Positions 43,523 to 51,820 are shown, counted from the first letter of the stretch. The stretch is DNA of 64,000 nt from Gp13-AA77 sp035946735 (GCA_035946735.1 DASYYZ010000169.1:75316-139315); one strand, 5' to 3'. The notes: generated from the letters alone by a model not told the origin. Translations and numbers: made by a program.

Positions 43523-45112
43523 ATGAAACGTAATCTGGAGGCCCTGGCCGGGCAACAATTCGATCTTGTCGTGATCGGCGGCGGCATTCACGGCGCCGCC
43601 ACGGCTCGCGACGCAGCGCTCGGCGGGCTCAGAGTGGCGCTGCTGGAGGCTGGCGATTTTGCCAGTGGAACATCCAGCCGGTCCACCAAGCTGATCCATG
43701 GTGGTCTGCGCTACCTGCAGCAGTTTGAGTTCAAGCTGGTCCGCGAGGCACGCCAGGAGCGCCGCTTTCTGACGGAGCTGGCGCCGCACCTCGCACGGCC
43801 TGTCCGGTTCCTGCTTCCGATTTATCGCGGTGATTCGTTTTCGCCGCTCAAGATCCGGTTGGGACTCGCCCTCTACGATGCCCTTGGGAATCTTGGCCCA
43901 GGGGACCGTCACCGCATGTTGAGCGCGCAGCAGGCGCTCCGCCTGATGCCGGCGCTGCGGCCTGAAGGTCTGCGGGCTGCCGCCATCTATTACGACTCCG
44001 GCACGGACGATGCGCGGCTCACGATCGAGAATGTCGTCGATGCTGCGGATCACGGCGCGGCAGTGGCGAATTACGCTGCGGTCCGCTCTCTAGCCCTATC
44101 GAACGGGCACGTGACCGCCGCCGAGGTTGAGGACGCGATCACAGGTGGCAGATTCGAGGTCGCGGGACAGTTTTTTGTGAACGCCGCCGGACCCTGGGTG
44201 GACCGCGTGCGCGCCCTGGCGCCGGGGTATGACGGTTCTCGCACGGTGCGCCTGACCAAAGGTGTCCACGTCGTGGTGCCGACCGTGACCGGGAATCTGG
44301 CGCTGCTGGCCGCGATTCCGGCCCAAGATCGGGTGCTGCTGATGTGGCCCTGGCATCACGGCGCCATGCTGGGCACGACGGACACCGATTTCGACGGCGA
44401 TCCGGCCACAGTCGAGCCCGATGAAGCAGACATTCGATACCTGCTGCAGGCGGCAAACCGGATCTTCACCCGGCCGCTCGTGCCCGCGGACGTGAGTTGC
44501 CCCTGGGCTGGATTGCGCGCGCTTGTGGTCGAGCCTGGCTCCAATTCCCGTAACCCGTCCGCCGTCACCCGCGAATATCGTTTTCATGAAGATCCCTGGG
44601 CCGGGAATTTCATCTCGGTATGCGGCGGCAAGCTGACCACTGCGCGTGCCCTCGGCGAAAAACTCGCGCAACTGGTCGCGGCGCGACTCCGCCGGACCCT
44701 GAACGGCGTCTCGAGCCGCAGCACAGCTCTGCCCGGAGGCTGCACCGGCGAGTTCGAATCATTTCTTCGATCGGCAATCGAAACGGGCTGGCACGAGTTT
44801 CACCTGCCGCCGGCGACATCTGAACGCATTGCGCGTACCTACGGCAGCCGATGGCGCGCCGTGGTCGAAGCGATCCGTCAGCGGCCGGAACTGGCTCAGC
44901 CTCTGCTCGCGCGACCCGGCGGCGAACCCGAACTGATCGCGGCAGAAGCAGCCTTCGCCAGCGGAGAGGAGATGGCGGTCAAATCGGAAGACTTTCTGCT
45001 GCGCCGCTCCGGCTTGAGCTGGACGGGGTCGCTCCTGGCTGAAGCCGCGCCCCTGATTGACGGCATTCTGGATGAAAATGCCGGGCGCAGCAGAGCAACA
45101 GCTTCGCGCTGA
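43523..45112 (+). CDS. glpD: Aerobic glycerol-3-phosphate dehydrogenase
   Basis: This FAD enzyme at the inner membrane oxidises glycerol-3-phosphate to dihydroxyacetone phosphate, feeding electrons to quinone. The FAD-binding strand is LVVIGGGIHGAATARDAALGGL. EAGDFASGTSSRSTKLIHGGLRYL is the diagnostic GlpD segment. GLRALV and SVCGGKLTTARALGEKL follow. The C-terminal DAO_C-type helical domain completes 529 residues. It lies 18 bp after thrC; neither glpK nor glpF is adjacent. Confidence 0.95.
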   Translation: MKRNLEALAGQQFDLVVIGGGIHGAATARDAALGGLRVALLEAGDFASGTSSRSTKLIHGGLRYLQQFEFKLVREARQERRFLTELAPHLARPVRFLLPIYRGDSFSPLKIRLGLALYDALGNLGPGDRHRMLSAQQALRLMPALRPEGLRAAAIYYDSGTDDARLTIENVVDAADHGAAVANYAAVRSLALSNGHVTAAEVEDAITGGRFEVAGQFFVNAAGPWVDRVRALAPGYDGSRTVRLTKGVHVVVPTVTGNLALLAAIPAQDRVLLMWPWHHGAMLGTTDTDFDGDPATVEPDEADIRYLLQAANRIFTRPLVPADVSCPWAGLRALVVEPGSNSRNPSAVTREYRFHEDPWAGNFISVCGGKLTTARALGEKLAQLVAARLRRTLNGVSSRSTALPGGCTGEFESFLRSAIETGWHEFHLPPATSERIARTYGSRWRAVVEAIRQRPELAQPLLARPGGEPELIAAEAAFASGEEMAVKSEDFLLRRSGLSWTGSLLAEAAPLIDGILDENAGRSRATASR

Positions 45113-45180
45113 CCCCCGCGCATCGTAAAATGCAGAGGGAAGCTCACTACAAGAGCTTGAAGTTGCGCGGCGGCCCTGGC

Positions 45181-45477
45181 ATGAGATCGGGCACGACAAA
45201 GACTGCGAAAAGGTACAGGATCCGAGGACGCGTCCAAGGCGTTGGTTTTCGCTATTTTGCCGAGCGCGCCGCCCATGCCGCCGGCATCTTGGGCCACGTC
45301 AGGAACTGCGCGGACGGTACCGTTGAAGTCTATGCGATCGGAGACGCATCAGCGCTCGAAGTGTTCAAGCACCGGTTGGCGCAGGGGCCGCCAGGCGCCT
45401 GGGTGCAAGCAGTGGAGGAATCCGAGATGCCCGTAAATCAAGGTTGCAAAGAGTTCTCCATCAAAGGCGGCTGGTAG
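45181..45477 (+). CDS. acyP: Acylphosphatase
   Basis: This small cytosolic enzyme hydrolyses acyl phosphates. The active-site loop RIRGRVQGVGFRYFAERAA has the catalytic Arg, and V-R-N-C-A-D-G-T-V-E-V carries the catalytic Asn. The C-terminus F-S-I-K-G-G-W is a usual ending. ATG at 45181 gives 98 residues, close to the ~90-residue family norm. An upstream ATG at 45130 would add 17 poorly conserved residues. It lies between glpD and apt in an apparent operon. Confidence 0.92.
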   Translation: MRSGTTKTAKRYRIRGRVQGVGFRYFAERAAHAAGILGHVRNCADGTVEVYAIGDASALEVFKHRLAQGPPGAWVQAVEESEMPVNQGCKEFSIKGGW

Positions 45478-45516
45478 CGTGCTTCCACAAGTGAAGCCAG
45501 TTCAAACGGAGGAAAC

Positions 45517-46032
45517 TTGGAAGACCTCAAGCAACTCATTCGCGAGATACCCGACTACCCGAAACCAGGAATTCTGTTCTACGACATCACGACCTTACTG
45601 AAGGATCCCGTCGGCTTGCACAGAGCGGTGGACGCCTTGGCAGACCACTACGTGGGCCGAAAAATCGATTGCGTGGCCGGGATCGAGGCGCGCGGTTTCA
45701 TCTTCGCGCCCATGGTGGCGTACCGCCTCAACGCTGGCTTCGTGCCCGTGCGCAAGCCGCGCAAACTTCCGGCCGAAGTGGCGCAGGCAAGCTACAACCT
45801 GGAGTACGGCCAGGACTCGCTCGAGGTGCATCGTGATGCCGTGAGTGAAGGCCAGGCGGTTCTAATCATCGATGACTTGCTGGCCACCGGAGGCACCGCC
45901 GCCGCGGTGGCCGGACTGGTGGAGTCGCTGGGCGGGCGGGTGGCGGGACTCGGATTTCTGATCGAGCTTGAGTTCCTGAAGGGCCGGGACAAGCTGCGAG
46001 GTTACGACCTGCACTGCGTCCTGAAATACTGA
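45517..46032 (+). CDS. apt: Adenine phosphoribosyltransferase
   Basis: This purine-salvage enzyme makes AMP from adenine and PRPP. The motif IRDIPDYPKPGI-type N-terminus is seen as I-R-E-I-P-D-Y-P-K-P-G-I-L-F-Y-D-I-T. GIEARGFIFAPMVAYRL, V-R-K-P-R-K-L-P and the PRPP loop VLIIDDLLATGGTAAAV are all present. TTG at 45517 follows GGAGGAAAC and gives the expected 171 residues. The gene ends 5 bp from the convergent selenoprotein gene. Confidence 0.95.
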   Translation: MEDLKQLIREIPDYPKPGILFYDITTLLKDPVGLHRAVDALADHYVGRKIDCVAGIEARGFIFAPMVAYRLNAGFVPVRKPRKLPAEVAQASYNLEYGQDSLEVHRDAVSEGQAVLIIDDLLATGGTAAAVAGLVESLGGRVAGLGFLIELEFLKGRDKLRGYDLHCVLKY

Positions 46033-46037
46033 CGAAG

Positions 46038-46718
46038 TCAGGAGGGTCCCGGCGGCGGCGGTGCGCCAGTCGGGCGCGAGGGCAGCGCCTTCAATACTTC
46101 GTCGAGGAAGAATTCCTCGGGTAGAGAACCTTCGATCGACGCCAAGCCGTTGATGACGGTCTTGGGCACGGCATAAACCCGGTAGCGCGAGGCGAGATCC
46201 GGAAATTCGGTAGCTTCGATGCAGTCGGCCTGCACGAGATCACTCTCCAGGGCAAACGATTGAGCGAGGCGCACGGCCTTTGGGCAGTGCGGTCAGGTGG
46301 GCGTGACGAACACCTGCAGGTGGACGGGTTCGGTGATCTGGGCGAGCCGCTCGCGGCTCACAGCGGACAAGCCGGAGTCGCCTTTCGACACGAGGATGAT
46401 CGCGTCCAGCAGGCTTGCGAACTCGTAACCGGCGGGCAGGCCATAGAATCGGATGCCGAACTCTTTGCCGTTGCGCACCACCGTAGCCGGCACTTTGTCG
46501 ACCCCATACCCGGCAGCTTTCTCTTTGTCGAGAAGGAAATTAAGCACCTCCACCGAGAGATTCTCCGAGAGCGCCGCCAGTTCTTCGAGAAGTTGCCTGG
46601 CCTCGCGGCCGTATTCCAGGTTCAGTTCCTGGGTGAAGTGAACGAGGCGGACAGGATTCACCATGTCCTTGAGGCGTTCCTTGATGGCGGTTGCGTCTTC
46701 ATTGCGAATCAGTTGCAT
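46038..46718 (-). CDS. PDO-like thioredoxin-fold oxidoreductase, selenoprotein (UxxC, in-frame TGA = Sec)
   Basis: This is a two-thioredoxin-fold redox protein like archaeal and bacterial protein disulfide oxidoreductases. Reading through the TGA at 46293-46295 joins V-F-V-T-P-T to P-H-C-P-K-A-V-R-L-A, so the usual T-P-T-C-P-H-C-P active site becomes T-P-T-U-P-H-C-P with selenocysteine at residue 142. Both flanks are conserved family sequence in the same frame, including the cis-Pro segment Y-A-V-P-K-T-V-I-N-G after the TGA. The N-terminal fold (V-R-L-V-H-F-T-Q-E-L-N-L-E-Y) lacks its own CxxC. ATG at 46718 has AGGAG six bases upstream. The product is 226 residues. A pseudogene is the alternative, but selD nearby is also a selenoprotein. 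Confidence 0.85.
46267..46290 (-). promoter_or_regulatory. Candidate bacterial SECIS of the PDO-like selenoprotein
   Basis: Downstream of the TGA two competing hairpins are possible. A-G-G-C / G-C-C-T closes a CGTGC loop whose G residues lie 19 and 21 nt after the TGA, within the range of known bacterial SECIS loops. A second, G-C-A-C..G-T-G-C plus G-C-C / G-G-C around a T.C mismatch, starts 3 nt after the TGA. The first fits the known spacing better, but the stem is short. Confidence 0.45.
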
Positions 46719-46860
46719 GCCACACTCCTTCTTCGGGCGCTCGGCCAATCTTGATTATAGCTTTGTCCCGCTTGACACGATTCTTGGCCGTCGCCTAGGC
46801 TCAACGATGTGAGGCGCGGCCAGGTACGGTCCGAGTGCCTTCGTTCGGAGAGACGCTGGT

Positions 46861-47781
46861 TTGACTAAAGTCACGGACTACAGCATTCGAGGATGGGCGA
46901 ATCCCACACAAGACCGTCCGCGCGAGTATTGCGCACGGCTCGAAGAAGGGGAAATCCTTTTTTTCCCGGCGACGCCTTTCGAGCTCCCTCGCGAAGGGGT
47001 CGATTTCCTGACTGGCATCCGCCAGAGCTCGGCTGCTTTTCACAAGAACATCTCGTATCGTCCTCGCGAAGACCGGGTGTATGGTCTCGAGCGCGGCGCT
47101 GGCAACGAACGACGCCTTGCTGCGATCTTTAGCGCCTACTCGAAGAGCGTCACCGCCTTTGCCGCCGAATTTCTGGTACCATACGCCGGCGGCTGGAAAC
47201 TGGACCTCGCCAGTTTCCGCTCCCTGGAGGAGCGCGGACGCGATCTGCCGCTGAAATCGCGCAACGATCTGCTGCACACCGACGCTTTCCCCACGCGGCC
47301 CACCAACGGCAACCGCATTCTGCGCGTCTTCACGAACCTCAACCCCGTAGAGCCGCGGGTGTGGCTGACGGGCGAACCCTTTGACGTGCTGGCGCCGCGC
47401 CTGGCACGGGACGCCGGACTCGAGGATTGTGTGGGCCTGGCGCGATCGCGCTGGAGGCCCTGGACTCGCATGCTGCCGCGAATGGCGACTGCGATCGGCC
47501 TGCCGCTGCCCGACCGCTCTCCCTATGACCGCTTCATGCTTGGGTTTCACCACTACCTCAAGGCCAACCGCAGCTTCCAGGAGTCGAGCCCAAAGTCGCG
47601 CTGGGAGTTTCCTCCGAACTCCACCTGGATCGTGTTTACGGATTCCGTTCCGCACGCAGTTCTCTCCGGCCGACTGGCCCTGGAGCACACGTACATCGTC
47701 TCGGAGCGCGATTTGATTCTGCCTGAAAAGTCGCCGCGCCAGGTCCTGGAGAAGCTCTGCGGTACATCGCTTCGGAACTGA
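46861..47781 (+). CDS. kdoO: Kdo hydroxylase (Fe(II)/2-oxoglutarate oxygenase)
   Basis: The protein matches the Kdo 3-hydroxylase family, which converts Kdo of lipid A-core to Ko. F-H-K-N-I-S-Y-R-P, L-L-H-T-D-A-F-P-T-R-P (the H-x-D iron ligands) and N-R-I-L-R-V-F-T-N-L-N-P are family segments. The distal iron His is in D-S-V-P-H-A-V-L-S-G-R-L-A-L-E-H-T. The length is 306 residues, without signal peptide. The start is TTG at 46861. It implies a Kdo-containing LPS and therefore an outer membrane. It is divergent from the PDO-like gene. Confidence 0.85.
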   Translation: MTKVTDYSIRGWANPTQDRPREYCARLEEGEILFFPATPFELPREGVDFLTGIRQSSAAFHKNISYRPREDRVYGLERGAGNERRLAAIFSAYSKSVTAFAAEFLVPYAGGWKLDLASFRSLEERGRDLPLKSRNDLLHTDAFPTRPTNGNRILRVFTNLNPVEPRVWLTGEPFDVLAPRLARDAGLEDCVGLARSRWRPWTRMLPRMATAIGLPLPDRSPYDRFMLGFHHYLKANRSFQESSPKSRWEFPPNSTWIVFTDSVPHAVLSGRLALEHTYIVSERDLILPEKSPRQVLEKLCGTSLRN

Positions 47782-47833
47782 CTTCGGCGGCCCTGGGCCG
47801 GGTCTGGCGCATCCAAAGGTTGTGGAGGTTGAC

Positions 47834-48349
47834 GTGAGATTCTCCGCCGCAGCCGCGCTTCGAATGTCCGTCAGTCTACTCGCCTTGTCTCTCACCACAA
47901 TCTCCGGAGCGTTGCGCGGGGCCGATAATCTCAAGCTAGCGCCGGGACTCGACTTCATGAAGAACGCCTATCAGGGACCGGCGATTACCGGCGACAAGAT
48001 GTGGGATGGGATCGAAAAGGGCAAGCCCAACTACATCTTCATGTACGGTGAGTTCTGCTACGACGCCAAGCGCCAGGCGCAGCGTACGGTGGAGATGTAC
48101 CGGGACTACGGCGACCGCGTACACTTTGTGATCATCGACCTCTCGCGCCCTATCGCCAAGGTGGAGCAGATTCCTCTGGTGAAGAAGTACTACACGGGGC
48201 TCTTTCCGCATACCACGATTCTCGACAAGAACGGCAAAGTCGTGCTCGACTACACGGGCGAGATCGATGACGCCACGCTGATCGGCTGGATGGACGCTGC
48301 CGTGCAGTCTGGTGATGAAGCAAACGACCAGAAAACGGCAACTAAGTAG
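47834..48349 (+). CDS. Exported thioredoxin-like protein lacking the CxxC pair
   Basis: GTG at 47834 follows GGAGG by 5 bp. A signal peptide (R-M-S-V-S-L-L-A-L-S-L-T-T-I-S-G-A) precedes a thioredoxin-like domain. The expected active-site region reads Y-I-F-M-Y-G-E-F-C-Y-D-A-K-R-Q, with one Cys and no second Cys. F-P-H-T-T-I-L-D-K-N-G-K-V-V-L-D-Y-T-G is the cis-Pro and beta-hairpin region. It probably works in the periplasm, possibly as a thiol reductant partner or a non-catalytic binding protein. It lies 52 bp after kdoO, same strand. Confidence 0.78.
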   Translation: MRFSAAAALRMSVSLLALSLTTISGALRGADNLKLAPGLDFMKNAYQGPAITGDKMWDGIEKGKPNYIFMYGEFCYDAKRQAQRTVEMYRDYGDRVHFVIIDLSRPIAKVEQIPLVKKYYTGLFPHTTILDKNGKVVLDYTGEIDDATLIGWMDAAVQSGDEANDQKTATK

Positions 48350-48392
48350 AGCCGCTCGTCTGCTCTGTGCGGATGCGCGCCACCTCTTTTCA

Positions 48393-48761
48393 TTACTCTC
48401 CCTTTGAGCTGCTCCGGTACATCCGGTGTGCGCGGCAGGCCAGGAGTGAGGTGGTTGTGAAATTCGCCGTCGCGAGACCGACGAAACCCCAGTTCGCGTG
48501 ACGGATAAGCGCAAAAACAACCACCAGGAGGCTCAGTGCAGCGGCCCCGCAGCTATAGTAGAAGATGGCGACGTCAAAGTTGCCGGCCGCCTTGCCGTCC
48601 CGATGAGATTTCGCGATTGATGCCACCGCCGCGAGTGTTGCAGCCAGTCCCAGGGCGATATTTTGGCGGGTAATGAAAAGGGCGCCCGCCGCCACAGTCG
48701 CAGCAAGGCCTATGGCCAGCCACCCGAAGTGAACAAGCCGCGGACGTGTTGTGGTCTCCAT
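48393..48761 (-). CDS. Small integral membrane protein
   Basis: A 122-residue protein with four hydrophobic segments (L-A-I-G-L-A-A-T-V-A-A-G-A-L-F; I-A-L-G-L-A-A-T-L-A-A-V-A; A-A-L-S-L-L-V-V-V-F-A-L-I; W-G-F-V-G-L-A-T-A) and a basic C-terminus. No named family is recognised. It converges on the thioredoxin-like gene (43 bp between stops). Function unknown. Confidence 0.65.
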   Translation of the reverse strand: METTTRPRLVHFGWLAIGLAATVAAGALFITRQNIALGLAATLAAVASIAKSHRDGKAAGNFDVAIFYYSCGAAALSLLVVVFALIRHANWGFVGLATANFTTTSLLACRAHRMYRSSSKGE

Positions 48762-48999
48762 TTGCCGCCTCCTCGTACTGCGTTCCCGTTCTGTTACGCT
48801 TGCCGGTTGCCTTCGAATCCTATCATGCTTTGCGATGCCCGCCTTTCGAGCGCCGAACGCGCCTCGCGACCGGTTCGGTTCGCGGCGTCGAGGGCTGTTT
48901 CGTAGCTCGAAACGTCGCCTTCCGAATCCGAGTGCCCGAAAAAGATGCGCCCGAACGGTTTTCGAATCTCGGGCGCGAGCCGCGTGGTCACACCCGGCA

Positions 49000-49262
49000 G
49001 CCTTCGTTCACGGTCGAGGGCAAGACGGCCATCCTGTTGGACGATGTGCTCTACACCGGCCGCACCACGCGGGCTGCGCTGGACGCCCTGGTGGACCATG
49101 GCCGACCGCGGCGCGTCGAGCTCTGCGCCCTGATTGACCGGGGCCACCGCGAGGTGCCGATCGAGGCGAACTATGTGGCCGGACGGTCCAGACTGCGGAC
49201 GCCGAAGTTATTGAGGTGCAGCTGAGAGAAGTGGACGAGGAAGAGCGAGCGACGCTCTGTGA
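49000..49262 (+). pseudogene. pyrR: Decayed pyrR (pyrimidine operon regulator / uracil phosphoribosyltransferase)
   Basis: The PRPP-binding half of PyrR is recognisable: V-E-G-K-T-A-I-L-L-D-D-V-L-Y-T-G-R-T-T-R-A-A-L-D-A-L, then L-I-D-R-G-H-R-E-V-P-I-E-A-N-Y-V-A-G-R. The expected continuation T-V-Q-T-A-D-A-E-V-I-E-V-Q-L-R-E-V is in a different frame, so one frameshift lies near 49185. The N-terminal half of PyrR is absent or unrecognisable. It stands alone with no pyrB or pyrC, so it is a remnant. A sequencing error could explain the frameshift but not the missing N-terminus. Confidence 0.75.
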
Positions 49263-49425
49263 GACAGGGCGGAAGGTAGTGGATCGACTGACCCACTACC
49301 GGATCAAGGGTAAACTCCCGCCGGGCCTTCGCGACTGCTCTCTGCAATTAGCCCTCAGAACTGACCATATAGTTCAGCATCTCGGCAGGCAGTCAATCTC
49401 AGAGGAAGCGTCTTCCAGCCGCTCT

Positions 49426-49692
49426 TCACCTACCGCTTATCGCCGCGAATCCTTTAACCATAGAGGCCACCGAGTTCCAGTAGTCGGGGATCCCTGGGCC
49501 TCCCTTTACGATATGGCCGTCGTGATCAAGTGATACCAGGGTTCCGTCGGCGGCTCCAAGCAGCGTTTTAGTGGACGTGTGATACAGGAGACTAGCTCCC
49601 AGGTGTTTGGAAACTTTGCCTGTCTTCGGAATGTAAAATGTGCCGGTGCTCAAGACCTTTCCATTGTCTTCTACAGTCACTGAGATACGCAT
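49426..49692 (-). CDS. Small conserved-looking protein of unknown function
   Basis: An 88-residue protein, M-R-I-S-V-T-V-E-D-N-G-K-V-L-S-T-G-T-F-Y-I, with beta-rich composition and no membrane segment. AAGGA lies five bases before the ATG, which supports it. Residues T-K-T-L-L-G-A-A-D-G-T-L-V-S-L-D-H-D-G resemble a beta-hairpin repeat. It follows the J-domain gene on the same strand (60 bp). No family recognised. Confidence 0.55.
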   Translation of the reverse strand: MRISVTVEDNGKVLSTGTFYIPKTGKVSKHLGASLLYHTSTKTLLGAADGTLVSLDHDGHIVKGGPGIPDYWNSVASMVKGFAAISGR

Positions 49693-49752
49693 GCTGATCC
49701 TTCTTCCTCCATTCTAAAAGATCGGCGCTACACTCCAGCCAATTACTCGACT

Positions 49753-50436
49753 TTAGCGGCTCTCCCCCGCTTTCAGTTCCGAAAGCTGGGCCTGGTCAAA
49801 CCCCGCGCGCCGTGCAGCAATCTGGCCCAGGCCCGGGATCAAATAGAGCCTGTTTTGATAGGCCTGCTTCATGAGAAAAATCCAGTATAGAGTGACCCCC
49901 GTCATCCACAGCACCCAATAGATGGGGCGTTCGAGGCCGATCCACGGGCCCACCACAGTGGCGAAATAGGCGGTCACCGAGAATATGATCGATTGCCAGG
50001 CGCTGAAACAGATGAAGCGGTCACGCCGATAGCCGGGCATCAGGAGGAAAGCGATTGCCATCGGACCAAAAGCATAAGCCAGCAGCGCAGGCAGATTCGG
50101 CAATCCGGGAGGCGGACCGTAGTTTCCTCGAGCGCGCAGCTTCCAGTAAATCCCGCTGACGCGACGCTCCTCGATCAGGCGGCGATCATATTCCACGCGT
50201 CGCCGGGGATTCCCAAGCACTTCGTAGGCGGCATTGATCTCCCGAAGTTTGCGGGTGGCGAGCTGGTGCTGCTTGGTGCCCTGCGTGAAGCGGTCCGGAT
50301 GCCAGACGCTCGCCAAAACGTGGTAAGACTCCCGGATTCGTTCCAGCGGAGCGTTGGCAGGAACTTCCAGAAGATCGTAATAGGTCTGTGACGGCCGCAC
50401 GCGCGGAAACCTCTCTTCTTGTGAGACCAGACCCAC
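49753..50436 (-). CDS. Membrane-associated J-domain protein
   Basis: Residues ~18-85 form a J-domain: T-Y-Y-D-L-L-E-V-P-A-N-A-P-L-E-R-I-R-E-S-Y, with the HPD motif in S-V-W-H-P-D-R-F and I-N-A-A-Y-E-V-L-G-N-P-R-R-R. The rest has about three hydrophobic helices (A-Y-A-F-G-P-M-A-I-A-F-L-L, I-I-F-S-V-T-A-Y-F, I-Y-W-V-L-W-M-T-G-V-T-L-Y-W-I-F-L). The protein lacks DnaJ's Gly/Phe and zinc domains, so it is a type III J protein that recruits Hsp70 to the inner membrane. selD lies 49 bp upstream on the same strand. Confidence 0.88.
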   Translation of the reverse strand: MGLVSQEERFPRVRPSQTYYDLLEVPANAPLERIRESYHVLASVWHPDRFTQGTKQHQLATRKLREINAAYEVLGNPRRRVEYDRRLIEERRVSGIYWKLRARGNYGPPPGLPNLPALLAYAFGPMAIAFLLMPGYRRDRFICFSAWQSIIFSVTAYFATVVGPWIGLERPIYWVLWMTGVTLYWIFLMKQAYQNRLYLIPGLGQIAARRAGFDQAQLSELKAGESR

Positions 50437-50484
50437 CTACTGTTGATGCGGAATCCCTCCTGTCGGGAGGCAATCGCATCGCAT

Positions 50485-51537
50485 CTACGCAACTCGAATC
50501 AGCGGGTGCGTCTTGGGCACGACCTCGGCGATTTCTTCCGAGAAGACACCCGCCCCTCTCAAGCTCCTCAGCAATTTCGAAGAATCTTCGGCTACCACCG
50601 AAAACAGGAGGCCGCCCGCCGTCTGCGGATCAAATAGCAGGTTCCGGATATCTTGCGGGACGCCCGAATCGAACTCGACGCAACTGCCGGCGAACTCGGC
50701 GTTCCGGCCAAGCCCGCCGGGGAGAAATCCCTGGTGTGCGTATACGAGCGCCTCGGGAAGGAAGGCCACGCGGGAGGAATCGATCGCCAGGCTGACGTTG
50801 CTGCCGATCGCCATCTCGCGAGCGTGACCAAGCAGGCCGAAGCCTGTTACGTCGGTTGCCGCATGGATCCGATATTCCCGGGCGATTTCGCTGGCGAGAC
50901 GATTCAAAGTGGTCATCGATTCGGTGGCGGCGGCCACTGAGGCTGCGCTGGCCGACCCCTTCTTGATCGCAGTCGAGATGACGCCTGTGCCGAGCCGCTT
51001 GGTGAGCAGCAGCCGGTCGCCTGCCTGCGCCGTGGCGTTCGCCCACACGAGCTTGGGGTTCACAAGGCCCGTCACCGCGTAGCCAAATTTGATCTCGTCA
51101 TCGGCGATCGAATGCCCACCGATCACAGCGCAGCCGGCTTCCTGCATCTTGGCCAGCCCGCCCTGCACAATGCCCTCCAGCACGTCCAGATCGCGTCCGG
51201 TGTTGGGGAAGCCGAGGATGCTGAGCGCCGAAATCGGGCGGCCGCCCATGGCGTAGATGTCGCTCAAAGCGTTCGTGGCCGCGATCTGGCCGAAGGTGTA
51301 AGGATCGTCCACGATGGGCGTAAAGAAATCGACGGTCTGCACCAAAGCCAGGTCGGGCGCAATTTGATACACGCCCGCGTCGTCGGCGGTGTCAAAGCCG
51401 ATGAGCACATTCGGGTCGGATTGTTTGGGCAGCTTGCGCAGCACGGAGTCCAAAATACTTGGACTCAACTTGGCCGCTCAACCCGCCGCTTTAACCATCG
51501 AGGTGAGGCGCTTACGTTCGTCCATTTGTTCGTCCAT
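50485..51537 (-). CDS. selD: Selenide, water dikinase (selenophosphate synthetase), selenoprotein with in-frame TGA = Sec
   Basis: SelD makes selenophosphate from selenide and ATP, the selenium donor for Sec-tRNA synthesis. The true start is ATG at 51537, four bases after GAGGAG, giving M-D-E-Q-M-D-E-R. The frame reads V-K-A-A-G, then TGA at 51478-51480, then A-A-K-L-S-P-S-I-L. In SelD this position is the catalytic Cys or Sec of the G-(C/U)-A/G-x-K motif, so residue 20 is Sec. Later signatures are FDTADDAGVYQ, VQTVDFFTPIVDDPY, ALSDIYAMGG and VIGGHSIADDEIKFG. Starting at TTG after the TGA would lose the catalytic residue. Length 350. Confidence 0.95.
51446..51466 (-). promoter_or_regulatory. 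Bacterial SECIS element of selD
   Basis: Eleven nucleotides after the TGA (51478-51480) the mRNA reads GAGTCCAA-GTATT-TTGGACTC, a perfect 8-bp stem with a 5-nt loop. The first loop base is G, 20 nt after the TGA, as in known bacterial SECIS hairpins that bind SelB. The stem codes for S-P-S-I-L-D-S, so it is both coding and structural. Confidence 0.82.
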
Positions 51538-51820
51538 GGCTCTCCTCAGAAAGATTAGAGCAGTGTCAGGCGATATCAGACAAGTGGAGAAGACTGTTCG
51601 AGGGCCCGAACCTTGGGATGCCAGGCTGAAGGAGCTGAGACAAGCGACGAGTGGCCGACCCCAGGCCGGCACATATCGAAACCCAAGATTCAGTGTTCGA
51701 AAAATCGCAGCTCGGATTCGAGGCGCAGGATCTAAAGCCAGGATTGTTGCATCACATTTTTCAACCCCTGTATTTTGTGAGACATTCCGGCTTCGTTGGT
51801 TAGGGGAAGAAAAGTCGAGG

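Noticed and set aside
46293..46295. TGA as a genuine stop creating two small genes or a pseudogene
   Set aside because: Family sequence continues in the same frame on both sides, the TGA replaces the catalytic Cys, and selD in the same window shows Sec decoding.
46801..47958. Minus-strand open frame opposite kdoO
   Set aside because: The plus strand encodes a recognisable Kdo hydroxylase with iron ligands; the antisense translation is Arg-rich and featureless.
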